Assembly: GCF_001613425.1 (NCBI RefSeq)
Contig: NZ_BDCI01000039.1
Location: 101,776-165,775, forward strand
From: Nocardia vulneris
GTDB taxonomy: Bacteria; Actinomycetota; Actinomycetes; Mycobacteriales; Mycobacteriaceae
Length of the DNA stretch: 64,000 bases
Direction of reading: 5' to 3'
The position numbers were made by a program, and so were the translations under genes. The notes under the pieces were generated by a model. That model was given only the letters and a program-made list of their open reading frames with translations, ran no database searches and was not told where the DNA came from. Below, piece after piece: positions 18,110-27,138 of the stretch (its first letter is position 1; each line of letters opens with the position of its first letter).

Positions 18110-19000
18110 ATGTCAGCGATAGTCAGTACCTCAGGGTTGACCAAGCTCTACGGGCACAAGCCCGCCCTGGTCGACGTAGATCTCGAAGTCCCCGCCGGAG
18201 TCGTCTTCGGCTATCTCGGACCGAACGGCGCGGGTAAGACCACCACCATCCGGCTGCTGGTCGGGCTGATGCGCCCGACCATGGGCAGTGTGACCATCGC
18301 CGGCGCGGACACGGTGCACCAGCGATCCGCAGCACAGCGCCATATCGGTTACCTGCCAGGCGAATTCGTCGGCTATCCCGATCTCACCGCAGATCAGTAC
18401 CTCCGGTACCTGGCCAGCCTGCGCGGCGGCGTCGATGACAAGGTCCGCAAGCAGCTGATCGAACGGCTCGGCTTGGATCCCACGGTGCGCATCGGCGCGA
18501 TGTCGCACGGTAACCGGCAGAAGGTCGGCCTCGTCCAGGCCTTCATGTCCGAACCCGATCTGCTCGTGCTCGACGAGCCCACCGCTGGACTGGACCCGCT
18601 GGTACAGCGAGAATTCCACGCTCTGATCCATGAGGTGAAGGCCGCGGGACGCACGGTATTCCTGTCCTCGCATGTGCTGTCGGAAGTCCAGGAGGTCGCC
18701 GACAGGGTCGGCATCCTGCGGCAGGGACGCCTGGTCGAAGTGCAATCGATCGGCGCGCTCACCGCACGGCCGCTGCGCCGCATCGATCTCGTATTCGGTG
18801 GTGCGCCACCGGATCTCGACCGGCTACGACACACCAGCGGAGTGCGGTCGGTCATGCGCAACAGCAAGGCGGTGCACATCGAACTCGAAGGTTCCACCGC
18901 GGCGCTGCTGCGTGCGGTGGCACCGTTCGAGGTCACCGACATCGTCAGCCACGAACCCGACCTCGAAGAGGTCTTCCTCAACTACTACGGACGGGGCTGA
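18110..19000 (+). CDS. ABC transporter ATP-binding protein
   Basis: 296 residues, DrrA/CcmA-type ATPase of a two-component ABC-2 exporter. Walker A 'GPNGAGKTTT', Q-loop region, Walker B 'LLVLDEPTAGLD' and H-loop 'SSHVLSE' are present; the signature is the atypical 'MSHGNRQKVGL' common in this subfamily. The C-terminal ~70 residues form the usual extra domain. Its stop is six bases from the permease start, so the two subunits are made together. Cargo is unknown; drug, lipid or polyketide export is typical of relatives. Confidence 0.92.
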   Translation: MSAIVSTSGLTKLYGHKPALVDVDLEVPAGVVFGYLGPNGAGKTTTIRLLVGLMRPTMGSVTIAGADTVHQRSAAQRHIGYLPGEFVGYPDLTADQYLRYLASLRGGVDDKVRKQLIERLGLDPTVRIGAMSHGNRQKVGLVQAFMSEPDLLVLDEPTAGLDPLVQREFHALIHEVKAAGRTVFLSSHVLSEVQEVADRVGILRQGRLVEVQSIGALTARPLRRIDLVFGGAPPDLDRLRHTSGVRSVMRNSKAVHIELEGSTAALLRAVAPFEVTDIVSHEPDLEEVFLNYYGRG

Positions 19001-19006
19001 ATCACC

Positions 19007-19801
19007 ATGCTGCGCACCGTGTACACCAAGTCGTTGCGTGATCAACGCCGCGGGCTCCTCGGCTGGAGCATCGGGGTCGTGCTGCTCGTGCTGCTCGAAT
19101 CCGCGATCTGGCCGACCTTCTCGGATATGTCCGGCATGCAGGAGTTCCTGAACAACTATCCCGAGGCCATGCGCACGCTGTTCAACCTCGAGGAGTTCAC
19201 CACCGGGACCGGGTTCTTGAACGCCGAGCTGTTCAGCATGCTGCTGCCGATTCTTTTCATGGTCTTCGCCATCGGTCGCGGTGCACGTGGCATCGCCGGT
19301 GAGGAAGAACGCGGCACGCTGGAAGTGCTTCTCGTGAATGGTGTTTCACCGATTCGGCTGACGCTGGAGCAGGCCGCCGTAGTCGTGACCGCCGTTGCGG
19401 TCCTCGGATCGGTGCTGTTCGGGTCCCTCGTCGTGTGCTCGGCCATTTTCGGGTTGGGCGTGACAGTGGGCGCTGCCGCGTCGGGGGCATTGTCGATGAT
19501 GCTGCTGGGTATCGAATTCGGGTTGCTCGCCGTCGCGATCGGCGCCGCTACCGGCAGGCGAGTGCTCGCTCTCGGTGTCGCCTCGGTTCTCGCCGTTGCC
19601 GCCTACGTGCTCTACGTAGCGAGCAAACTGGTCACCGCGGTACAGCCGTGGGGACCGTGGTCACCGTTCCATCAGGCGGTAGCCGACGGACCGATGGGCG
19701 CCGGTCTTCCGCTCTCCTACCTATGGCTTGCAGCGGCCGGAATCTGCTGTGTCCTGGCCGCACTGCCGATTTTCGATCGCCGCGATATAGCGGGCAGTTG
19801 A
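19007..19801 (+). CDS. ABC-2 type transporter permease
   Basis: 264 residues with about six TM helices and a periplasmic loop after TM1 ('SDMSGMQEFLNNYPEAM'), as in ABC-2 exporters of the polyether/antibiotic ExsB-like group. A conserved-looking 'GEEERGTLEVLLVNGVS' coupling segment follows TM2. Works with the ATPase encoded immediately upstream. The following WS/DGAT gene is only 19 bases away, which raises the possibility of a lipid-related cargo; that is inference. Confidence 0.9.
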   Translation: MLRTVYTKSLRDQRRGLLGWSIGVVLLVLLESAIWPTFSDMSGMQEFLNNYPEAMRTLFNLEEFTTGTGFLNAELFSMLLPILFMVFAIGRGARGIAGEEERGTLEVLLVNGVSPIRLTLEQAAVVVTAVAVLGSVLFGSLVVCSAIFGLGVTVGAAASGALSMMLLGIEFGLLAVAIGAATGRRVLALGVASVLAVAAYVLYVASKLVTAVQPWGPWSPFHQAVADGPMGAGLPLSYLWLAAAGICCVLAALPIFDRRDIAGS

Positions 19802-19820
19802 GCCGGGTCACGGAGATCCA

Positions 19821-21227
19821 GTGATGATCAGAGCACACGTACCCGGCACGCCGGCGCGGTCCCATTCACCGGTGATCGACCGGGCGAGCCCGACCGATCT
19901 CACCGTCATGGTCGACGACCGCGGGTCGACGCCCATGCACCTCGGCGCGATCCTGCTTTTCGACAGCACCTGTCCGCCGGATCCGGCACACCTTCGCGCA
20001 CTACTGGCCGAGCGGATACCGCGGATACCGCGATTCCGACAGACGTTGCGGCACACGCCGTTCGGCTGCGGTCGGCCGATCTGGGTGGACGACCCGTCCT
20101 TCAGTGTGGACCAGCACGTTCAGGTGATCGACCGGTCGGCACAGGTTTCCGAGTCGGAACTCTTCGATATCGCCACCGACCTGCTCTGCACACCGCTGGC
20201 GAAGAACCGGCCACTGTGGCGGGCCGGGTTGGTGCGCTCGCCAGGGCAGTGCGCGCTGGTTGTCGTCGCGCACCATGTCCTCACCGACGGTCTCGGCGGT
20301 TTGGCCGTGCTCGCGGCACTCGGCGACGAAGGGTCAGCACCGGCGGAATCCGATTTCCCCCGGCCGCCGCCGAGCGGGTGGGCGCTGGCGGCCGATGCCG
20401 CTCGAACACGGCTGCGCGCCTTGCGCTCGATTCCACATGGAATCCGGGAGACAGCCGCAGGGCTACGTGAACTCGGATTCAGCTGGACAACTATGCGGCC
20501 GGCCGAACGGATCTCCTTGAATCAGCCCACATCGCCGCGGCGCTGCCTCACCCGGGTGACCGTCGGCCTGGCCGACGTCGTCGCCGCTGCGCACCGCGCG
20601 GACGGCACCGTCAACGATGTCGTGCTCGCCGCGATCAGCGGTGCGCTGCTCGATATTCTGCGGGCGCGAGGTGAGCGGCCGCGCCAACTGGTGATCTCGG
20701 TACCGATCTCAGGTCGCCGCGCGAGCGGACCAACCGACCTCGGCAACGACACCGGTGTCCGGCCGATCTCGGTCCCCGCGATCGACGACGATTCGACGAG
20801 GCTCGCCGACATCACCGCGGTGACGAGCACCATGGGCAAGACGACCATCCGTGCTTCCTCAGCCGCACCGCTGGGTGTGGTCTTCCGGATGCTGCAACGA
20901 GTCGGACTGTTCCAGTCGTTCATCGCGCACCAACGCCTCGTGCACACCTTCGAGACGAACGTGCGCGGTTCGGGGCAGGCCCTGCACCTGGGCGGCAGCC
21001 GCATCGAAGGGATCATCCCGATGGTGTCGACGCCAGGCAACGTCGGCGTGACCTTTGCGGTGCTGTCCTACGAGGGCACGCTGGGCGTCACCGTCATTGC
21101 TGACCCGGACATCGTCATCGAGCAGCAGACCCTCACCGCCGCGCTCGCCACCAGGTTCCGGCGTCTCGGCGCAATGCCCCTCGGCTCCGACCAGGCGCAC
21201 CGTCAGGCCGATCGGACTTCCGACTGA
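19821..21227 (+). CDS. WS/DGAT-family wax ester synthase / diacylglycerol acyltransferase
   Basis: 468 residues. The catalytic motif HHxxxDG is seen as 'AHHVLTDGLGG' in the N-terminal half, and 'NDVVLAAISGAL' plus 'NDTGVRPISVPA' match the conserved C-terminal blocks. The enzyme would esterify a diacylglycerol or fatty alcohol with acyl-CoA at the membrane-lipid droplet surface to make storage lipid, as Tgs1 (Rv3130c) does in the M. tuberculosis DosR regulon. Two adjacent ATGs (19821, 19824) are possible starts. A second family member is at 39055-40401. Confidence 0.88.
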   Translation: MMIRAHVPGTPARSHSPVIDRASPTDLTVMVDDRGSTPMHLGAILLFDSTCPPDPAHLRALLAERIPRIPRFRQTLRHTPFGCGRPIWVDDPSFSVDQHVQVIDRSAQVSESELFDIATDLLCTPLAKNRPLWRAGLVRSPGQCALVVVAHHVLTDGLGGLAVLAALGDEGSAPAESDFPRPPPSGWALAADAARTRLRALRSIPHGIRETAAGLRELGFSWTTMRPAERISLNQPTSPRRCLTRVTVGLADVVAAAHRADGTVNDVVLAAISGALLDILRARGERPRQLVISVPISGRRASGPTDLGNDTGVRPISVPAIDDDSTRLADITAVTSTMGKTTIRASSAAPLGVVFRMLQRVGLFQSFIAHQRLVHTFETNVRGSGQALHLGGSRIEGIIPMVSTPGNVGVTFAVLSYEGTLGVTVIADPDIVIEQQTLTAALATRFRRLGAMPLGSDQAHRQADRTSD

Positions 21228-21239
21228 GGGACCATCGGC
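21206..21239 (+). promoter_or_regulatory. Tandem DosR-like boxes at the end of the WS/DGAT gene
   Basis: GGCCGATCGGAC (21206-21217) and GGGACCATCGGC (21228-21239) are 22 bases apart, the first inside the last codons of the WS/DGAT gene. They lie 61 bases before ATG 21300 of the next gene. Matches are imperfect, so confidence is moderate. Confidence 0.45.
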
Positions 21240-21299
21240 AACCGGAACGAGAGCCGTTTGGGCCTGCCGACAGGCGTCCTCGCGGACGACCATAGAAAT

Positions 21300-22385
21300 A
21301 TGACGAGCACCACCCGATACGAGGCACCAGGCTTCGGCGCATCCGTGATCTCGAGGATGCTGCACTCGCCCATGACGGCCGGGCTGCGGCGGAATCTGAC
21401 GGAACTGCGCTACCAGGGCCGACTTTCGGGTCGCCACGTCGCTCTTCCCGTCTCCTATGCCCGCTCGGACCACAACGTCGTCGTCCGAGTAGCCCGCGCC
21501 CACACAAAGTCGTGGTGGCGTAACTTCCGTACACCCCGGCCGATCTCGGTATGGCTCGACGGCCGGTGGCAATACGGTACGGGTCACGTGACACCTCCCG
21601 GATCGCTGGAACACGAAGAAGTGGCCGCGGTCTATCAGGCGAAATATCCCCGCATGCTCATCCCCGCTACGGATCCCTTCGTCGTCATCGAATTGCAGGC
21701 CGCGCACAACCTCCCGAGCTCCGTGGCGGCCGAACCGAAGTACGTCGGCCTTTGGCGACGCTGGTGCATCAGCGTCACCCTCGGCGAGCTGTTCGGCTTC
21801 GCGGCACCCGCGCTGACAGGAGCTCTCGTGCGGGACGCCGCACCCGCGACCGCCGCCCTCGCACTGCTCGCCGCAGGCGCGATCGAAGGCACCGTCCTCG
21901 GCTGGTTCCAAGCCCGCGTACTCGGTTCCGTCGTACCCGGATTTCGTCGCGCCGATTGGATTCTCGCGACCGCACTGGGCGCGCTGCTGGCCTGGTCGAT
22001 CGGTGTGATCCCGGTAGTCGCCGGCGATGGGCTCGACTCCTGGCCGCCTGCTGTCGTCATTCCCGCCGCGACCATCGGCGGGGTCGTCATCCTGCTGTCG
22101 ATCGGCGTGACGCAATGGTTTGCCCTGCGCCGCCATATACACCATGCAGGCCAATGGATTTGGGCCAATGCCGCAGCCTGGCTGGCCGCCCTGCTCGTCT
22201 TCACCACCGTCACCACCCCACTGTGGCAGCCCGGGCAGTCCACCGCCCGCACTGCCCTGATCGGACTCTTCGGCGGGCTACTGATGGCGCTCACCATGGC
22301 CGCGGTCTCCGGTGTCTTCCTTCTGCGCATCCTCAGGGCGCAACAGGCCGCCCCGAGCGCCGCATTCCGCAACCAGGAGCGTTGA
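21300..22385 (+). CDS. Deazaflavin-reductase-like domain fused to a membrane domain
   Basis: 361 residues from ATG 21300. Residues ~20-115 resemble the split-barrel of F420-dependent nitroreductase/DDN-type proteins (DUF385): 'RLSGRHVALPVSYARSD', 'WWRNFRTPRPISVWLDG', and 'EEVAAVYQAKYPRM'. Residues ~150-345 contain about six TM helices, with His-rich 'ALRRHIHHAGQWIW' between two of them. The combination suggests a membrane-bound F420/flavin-dependent reductase, perhaps acting on quinones or lipids, but the cofactor site cannot be proven from sequence. An upstream GTG frame extension to 21258 is not favoured. Confidence 0.7.
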   Translation: MTSTTRYEAPGFGASVISRMLHSPMTAGLRRNLTELRYQGRLSGRHVALPVSYARSDHNVVVRVARAHTKSWWRNFRTPRPISVWLDGRWQYGTGHVTPPGSLEHEEVAAVYQAKYPRMLIPATDPFVVIELQAAHNLPSSVAAEPKYVGLWRRWCISVTLGELFGFAAPALTGALVRDAAPATAALALLAAGAIEGTVLGWFQARVLGSVVPGFRRADWILATALGALLAWSIGVIPVVAGDGLDSWPPAVVIPAATIGGVVILLSIGVTQWFALRRHIHHAGQWIWANAAAWLAALLVFTTVTTPLWQPGQSTARTALIGLFGGLLMALTMAAVSGVFLLRILRAQQAAPSAAFRNQER

Positions 22386-22455
22386 TAGATGGCCATTCGA
22401 ATGACCGTCGACCAAAGGGACCCAACATGAGCGCACGTTACAGCGCGAATTCACA

Positions 22456-23988
22456 TCACCCGCGGTTGGCGAGAGCCTTCGATGCGCGGACCGCGGCGAG
22501 TTCGTCGGCCCGTGGAGTCGGCTCGACCGGGTTGGAGTCGGCGTCGAAGACCTTGACCGGGTTCGGGCGACTGAGGCTGACCGGCGCCCAACCGGGATCA
22601 CCATGGGTGGCGAACGAGATCCAGGCGCGCTGCATCTCCTCGGTCAGCTGCATCGGTATGTCCTCGCCGAGCAACCCCATGGATTGGAAGACCTCGTAGG
22701 TTTCGAACAGGAACGGCAGCTCGGCACTGTGCCCGGCCACGCCCATCACCGGTGTGGCCCAAGCGAACTCGTTGAGGAACACCGTCCCGCCGGCTGCGGC
22801 GTAGTTCTCGGCGAGCGCCATGTAGGGCGCGCGGGCCAGGTACTCGGCGGCGATCGCGTAGAACAGCCGCTGCGCATCGCCGGCGGGCCGGTTGTGGCGA
22901 AACACCTCGAGCACGGCTGGGTCGTCCGCGCCGATCAACCCCAGCGCTCGCGCCAGGCTCGGATCCTCGCCCGGCGTGCCCGCCGCGGGTGCGATGGTCG
23001 CGGCGATCGCCTCGACCTCGCTGGTCGACTGCCCCAACAACAGCGACACCCCGTGCGTGGCGCGCGAGGCGGCCGCCTCGACCGGGCGTTGTGGCAATAT
23101 CTGCTCATCGAGCACCGGGATGAACGGCACGACACCGAAACCCGCGCGGATCGTCGCCGCACCCCACAGCCGGGCATCCAGGTTCGGGATGAAATCGAGA
23201 ACGGCCGCCAGCTGAGAACCGATGACGTCCTTGCGCGACACTCCCGCCAGCGCGGCCCGTGTCGGCTCGACGCCCAGGCGTGTCGCCCAGGTGCGGGCGG
23301 CGAGGCGGGCCTCGTCGGGGTCGGCGACCACCACCGGGCCGGAACTCTGCGGGATCGCCCGATGGAACAGTCCCGCCGCGGCTGGGGAGGCGAACAGTAG
23401 CGCGCAACTCAGACCCCCGGCCGAGCTGCCGAAGATGGTGACATTGTCCGGGTCGCCGCCGAAGACGCGGATGTTGTCCTGCACCCACTGCAAGGCCGCG
23501 ATCTGATCGCGCAGGCCCCGGTTACTCGGTGCCCCGGCGATCTCGGCGAATCCGGGCGCGCCGAGCCGGTAGTTGATCGCCACGACCACTACGCCACGGC
23601 GCGCCAGCGCGGCAGTGGTGGCGAAGCGCGGCTCGGAATTGCTGCCCGCCTGGAACGCCGAGGGATGAATCCAGACCATCACCGGCAGTCCGGACCCACC
23701 GACATCGGGGGTCGTCACGTTCAGATTCAGGCACTCGTTGTCCTCGGCCAGCGAGGACTCCAGCAGATCCGGACTCGCGATCGACACCCCTTGCGGCACC
23801 CACGGCCCCGGCGCCGTGCAATCACGCACGCCCGCCCAGGCCGGAGCCGGGCGCGGTACGTCGAACAAGAGCTCCCCCGCCGGAGCGGCCGCGTACGGAA
23901 TGCCCTCGAACACCGTCACCGGACCATCCGCACGGCCCAGGACCCGCCCCGATCGGATCGTCACCACAGGATCGGTAGTGCTGTTCAT
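22456..23988 (-). CDS. Type B carboxylesterase family protein
   Basis: 510 residues, alpha/beta-hydrolase of the carboxylesterase/lipase type B family. The nucleophile elbow reads 'IFGSSAGGLSCALLF' (usually GESAGG), a catalytic acid is likely in 'STSEVEAI', and the His in 'VAGHSAELPFLFET'. The oxyanion-hole stretch is 'MVWIHPSAFQAGSNSE', where the family normally has HGG, which could change or weaken activity. No signal peptide is visible, so cytosolic. AAGGAG seven bases ahead of the ATG fixes the start. It faces the 21300 gene tail to tail and precedes the mobile-element scar. Confidence 0.88.
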   Translation of the reverse strand: MNSTTDPVVTIRSGRVLGRADGPVTVFEGIPYAAAPAGELLFDVPRPAPAWAGVRDCTAPGPWVPQGVSIASPDLLESSLAEDNECLNLNVTTPDVGGSGLPVMVWIHPSAFQAGSNSEPRFATTAALARRGVVVVAINYRLGAPGFAEIAGAPSNRGLRDQIAALQWVQDNIRVFGGDPDNVTIFGSSAGGLSCALLFASPAAAGLFHRAIPQSSGPVVVADPDEARLAARTWATRLGVEPTRAALAGVSRKDVIGSQLAAVLDFIPNLDARLWGAATIRAGFGVVPFIPVLDEQILPQRPVEAAASRATHGVSLLLGQSTSEVEAIAATIAPAAGTPGEDPSLARALGLIGADDPAVLEVFRHNRPAGDAQRLFYAIAAEYLARAPYMALAENYAAAGGTVFLNEFAWATPVMGVAGHSAELPFLFETYEVFQSMGLLGEDIPMQLTEEMQRAWISFATHGDPGWAPVSLSRPNPVKVFDADSNPVEPTPRADELAAVRASKALANRG

Positions 23989-24100
23989 CGTCGACTCCTT
24001 CCATCGCTGACCAGGCCGCGAACCGCGGCACCGAACTACTCGTGAGCCACGCTAAAAGGCACCTAGGACATTCACCGCCCTAGCTCGAACCAGAAGAATG

Positions 24101-24358
24101 TCACCTGCACCACAATCCAACCAGCCACACCCCGGGGTCGACCTCGATCGCGCCGAAGAAGTTGACGTTCTCCCGGTGCGCAGGCGAGATATGGGCGAGC
24201 ACCTCGTCATCGATGCGCCGGCCACTGCGGCGTAGCTGGTCCACCGCCAGCCCGTAGTACTCGGTCGTCCGGGCAATAACCGCGAGGTTGCGTTTGAACT
24301 CCGGTGTGCGAGTGTGCTTCCGGTGGCGTGGGTGAAGCAGTCCAGCTAGCCGCGCCAC
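24101..24358 (-). pseudogene. Remnant of a Tn3-family transposase (C-terminal end)
   Basis: The frame contains 'TTEYYGLAVDQLRRSGRRID' followed by 'HISPAHRENVNFFGAIEVD', which matches the C-terminal block of Tn3-family transposases (Leu-rich helix, then DEDLARLSP..HIN..G). Only the last ~70-80 residues remain and the normal C-terminal tail is replaced after 'IEVD'. No inverted repeats or resolvase gene are seen. This is a decayed insertion, marking a past recombination point between the left arm and the oxidoreductase cluster. Confidence 0.7.
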
Positions 24359-24387
24359 TTGGTGAATCGAAACTACGTTTTGTTGCG

Positions 24388-24912
24388 CTATCCGACCCTG
24401 GCGACCACCTCAGCGAATGCCGCTCGTTCCCGCGCCGTCTTCTCGAGATCCACCTCGATGGGCCCCTCCAACCCTGGCCTCCAACGTTCTTCGTCCTCTC
24501 GCCTTTCGATGTAATCCTCGAAGTGCTTCCTCGCACGGGCCATGTTCTGGTTCTTGGATTCGTATCGGCCGAGCGCACCGTTCGCGACAGCAAGCGATAC
24601 CGCGGCACGAGCTGCGGCGTTGTGCGCCTCGGACGGCACACCCATGAACCAACTCTTGATGCCCGTCGGTTTTGCTGCTTTTGCCAAGGCGGCCGTGTAC
24701 GCGCCTTCCAGCTCACCCAACGCCATTCTCCGCTTGTCCTCTCGTTCACCAGCAGAGAGATGAAGGTTTTCGGATTCTTGCGCCAACCGCTTGGCGGTGT
24801 CTGCCCGATTTCTCCCGATGGCTTCGAGGAGAAGATCGTTTCGCGCGAGCGCTTGGCTCAGGGAATTCGCCATACTTATCGCGCGAGCGATGGCCACCCA
24901 TTCCGCCGGCAT
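24388..24912 (-). CDS. Hypothetical protein in the mobile-element scar
   Basis: 174 residues, start ATG 24912 set by a near-perfect Shine-Dalgarno AAGGGAGGT six bases upstream. Largely helical and charged (many Ala, Glu, Arg, Lys), no TM helix, no recognised family; segments such as 'SAGEREDKRRMALGELEGAY' and 'RARKHFEDYIERREDEERW' suggest coiled-coil character. Third-position GC is lower than in neighbours, as is that of the ~270-base AT-richer gap upstream (24964-25231), which points to recent acquisition with the flanking transposon fragments. Confidence 0.6.
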   Translation of the reverse strand: MPAEWVAIARAISMANSLSQALARNDLLLEAIGRNRADTAKRLAQESENLHLSAGEREDKRRMALGELEGAYTAALAKAAKPTGIKSWFMGVPSEAHNAAARAAVSLAVANGALGRYESKNQNMARARKHFEDYIERREDEERWRPGLEGPIEVDLEKTARERAAFAEVVARVG

Positions 24913-25231
24913 GAAATACCTCCCTTGAACACCACAGCAGCGCGAGACATCGAAGCTGCACATTTCAAGCTTACGAGCGCCGAACGGACTGGTCGTCCGC
25001 CTCCGTGGATTCCCTGGCGAAACGTTCCTTAATCATATAATCGGATGTTTTCAGCAACTTGCAGTCCGCATATATCCGAGAAATGCATTGCAGTGAGACT
25101 CCGGGCCGTGAGTACACGAAACGCGCCGTCGCTCAATGGCGAATAGCCGTTCTGGTCGGTCTAGTGCGTCACCATATGTGGCAGGTTCGCCAGGTTAACG
25201 GTCCTGGACCCACAAGCCCAGAAGGAGACGC

Positions 25232-25720
25232 CATGTCGCGGTCGGCGAGGTCGAGGATCCCGGTCGAGGACAAGCTGCGGATCGTCCTATCGGTCCTCCG
25301 GGGCGAGATGAGCGTGTCCGAGGCGGCGCGGCGACGGGGCGTGAGCGCGGTCGCGGTCTCGAAATGGAAGCAGGCATTCCTGGAGGCGGGCGCGAGGCCC
25401 TCGAACCGCGCCCAAATACTGCCTCGCCATCACGGTCACGACGACCGCGCGCGGACACGACGCGCTGAAGTGTCTCCGGCTCGCCGTCGCTGAAGCCGAG
25501 CATGTCCTGGATCTTGATGACCTACGCGACGACCGGGGAGTAGCCGAGGGCCTCGGGCCGGAGGGTGAGCCGGTCGGCGTGGCTGCGGCGCCGATCGCGG
25601 TGGTCTCCGACAACGGCTCGTGTTTCCGCGGCGAGGTCTTCAAGAGGCCTTCCTCGGCTCCGATCCGCTGCTGCAGCACCTTATCACCGTGCCGGTGCAA
25701 GAACCGTCGGCTGCATCGCG
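25232..25720 (+). pseudogene. Decayed rve-type (IS3/IS481-like) transposase
   Basis: ATG 25232 opens an intact N-terminal helix-turn-helix ('RIPVEDKLRIVLSVLRGEMS' then 'EAARRRGVSAVAVSKWKQAF'), after which the frame is lost. A second frame holds 'KYCLAITVTTTARGHDALK' and then 'APIAVVSDNGSCFRGEVF', the DDE integrase-core segment with its conserved DNG; a third frame continues 'EAFLGSDPLLQHLITVPVQ'. So there is an internal deletion between the HTH and the core and at least two frameshifts, with the C-terminal part missing. No functional transposase can be made. Confidence 0.75.
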
Positions 25721-25923
25721 GCAGTCATCGCCTGGCGCAAAGGTTCGACGCGCTCCGGGCACCGGCTTCGGTGTCGCGGGCTACTTGTTTTCGGTGACCG
25801 TGGGTGTCGGGATGGCGGCCGACTGTGTGGTCATGCACCGATTGGTAGGCGTCAGAAGATTCATCCTGGTTGGTGGAAAGACCGTGTGGGTGCCGGAACT
25901 CGGCCGACGAAAGGTGGACTGTT

Positions 25924-26487
25924 GTGCCGGAAAGCGACGACGTAACCGGGATCGTTTCCGATGAACAGGGTTATGAGAAGTTCGGGGCGAGCGCGAAGAT
26001 GTGGTCGTGGCCGATCGAGGAACAGATCGCCTACAACCAACGATTCATGCGGGCCTTCCGCCGCAACGGCGGCGTCATCGACCGCTACTACGATCCGGAG
26101 AAAAAGATCGGCGGCGATTATCGCGGCAAAATTCCGCTGCTGATCCTGCACCACACCGGCGCGAAATCCGGCGCGTCGCGCCAGACACCGCTGTCCTATT
26201 ACGACGATCACGGCAATCCCGTCGTCGTCGGCTCGGACAACGGCTCGGACAAGGCGCCCGCTTGGGTGCACAACCTGCGGGCCGATCCGCGGGTCCGCGT
26301 CGAACTCGGACGCGAGGTCCGCACGGCAACGGCGAAAGAGTTGTCCGGCAGTGAACGTGACGCCGTATTCGCTGAGCTGGTGCACGTGCTGCCGTTTCAG
26401 GTCGGCAACCAGGCCAAGACCGCGCGGACCCTGCCGCTGTTCCGGTTGATCCTGGACCCGCCCGCGGACCCCGCCGGGCGGCGGTGA
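25924..26487 (+). CDS. Deazaflavin (F420)-dependent nitroreductase-family oxidoreductase
   Basis: 187 residues starting at GTG 25924, six bases after AGGTGG. The split-barrel signature is clear: 'LLILHHTGAKSGASRQTPLS', 'NPVVVGSDNGSDKAPAWVHN', and 'LRADPRVRVELG'. The family (DDN/DUF385) uses F420H2 to reduce quinones, nitroaromatics or other electrophiles. The longer frame from 25870 lacks a ribosome site. Its stop TGA overlaps the start of the CMD gene, so the two are co-translated; these head a five-gene redox cluster. Confidence 0.9.
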   Translation: MPESDDVTGIVSDEQGYEKFGASAKMWSWPIEEQIAYNQRFMRAFRRNGGVIDRYYDPEKKIGGDYRGKIPLLILHHTGAKSGASRQTPLSYYDDHGNPVVVGSDNGSDKAPAWVHNLRADPRVRVELGREVRTATAKELSGSERDAVFAELVHVLPFQVGNQAKTARTLPLFRLILDPPADPAGRR

Positions 26488-27083
26488 TGGCACGCATCCC
26501 CTACCCCGAACCCGCCGAGGTGCCGGCGTCGCTGGCACCGATACTGGCCGACCAGATCAACGTGTTCCGGATGGCCGGGCACTCACCGATCCTGCTGAGC
26601 TTGTTCTCGGTGTATTCCACGAGCCTGCTCACCCACACCGCGCTCGGCGCACGCGAGCGGGAACTGGTGATCCTGGCGTGCGCTCAGCTCTACGGTTCGG
26701 ATTACGAATGGCGCCAGCACCTGCGCACCGCCCCGCAGACGGGCTTGACCGGCAGCCATTTCGACGCGCTCGCCGCGCGTCATTTCAGCGCACCGGTGTT
26801 CACCGAACACGAGCAGGTGCTGCTGGAGTTCGTCACCACCTGCGTGCACCGGCCACGCCCACCCGCGGCGGTTCTGAATCGGTTCCGTGCCCGGTTCAGT
26901 GATCGTCACCTCGTGGAGATCCTCGCCCTGCTCGGCAACTATCTGACGATCGCCCGGCTCAGCACCGTGCTCGAGGTGGAGGTCGATGTGCCCGAACAGG
27001 TCGACGCCGCGGCTTTCTGGGACCGGGCCAACGGATTGGTCGATTCTCTCATCGACCGCATCGCCCGGCAGTGGGCGCCGTGA
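26487..27083 (+). CDS. Carboxymuconolactone decarboxylase (CMD)-family protein
   Basis: 198 residues. The AhpD-like helical core is visible ('ALGARERELVILACAQLYGS', 'YEWRQHLRTA', 'LLEFVTTCVHR', and 'LVEILALLGNYLTIARLSTV'). The Cys-x2-Cys of peroxidatic AhpD is absent ('YEWRQH'), so disulfide peroxidase activity is unlikely; a lyase or unknown enzymatic role is more likely. Starts at ATG 26487 (or the GTG at 26484), overlapping the upstream stop. Confidence 0.85.
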   Translation: MARIPYPEPAEVPASLAPILADQINVFRMAGHSPILLSLFSVYSTSLLTHTALGARERELVILACAQLYGSDYEWRQHLRTAPQTGLTGSHFDALAARHFSAPVFTEHEQVLLEFVTTCVHRPRPPAAVLNRFRARFSDRHLVEILALLGNYLTIARLSTVLEVEVDVPEQVDAAAFWDRANGLVDSLIDRIARQWAP

Positions 27084-27138
27084 GCACCGGCCGCCAATGC
27101 ACGCGATGGTGTCGCGCACCGAACGGTAGGAAACCGAT

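Noticed and set aside
22410..22450. GACCAAAGGGACCC followed by an ATG at 22427
   Set aside because: The motif resembles a DosR box, but the ATG has no ribosome site and its frame runs antisense through the esterase; no gene is supported.
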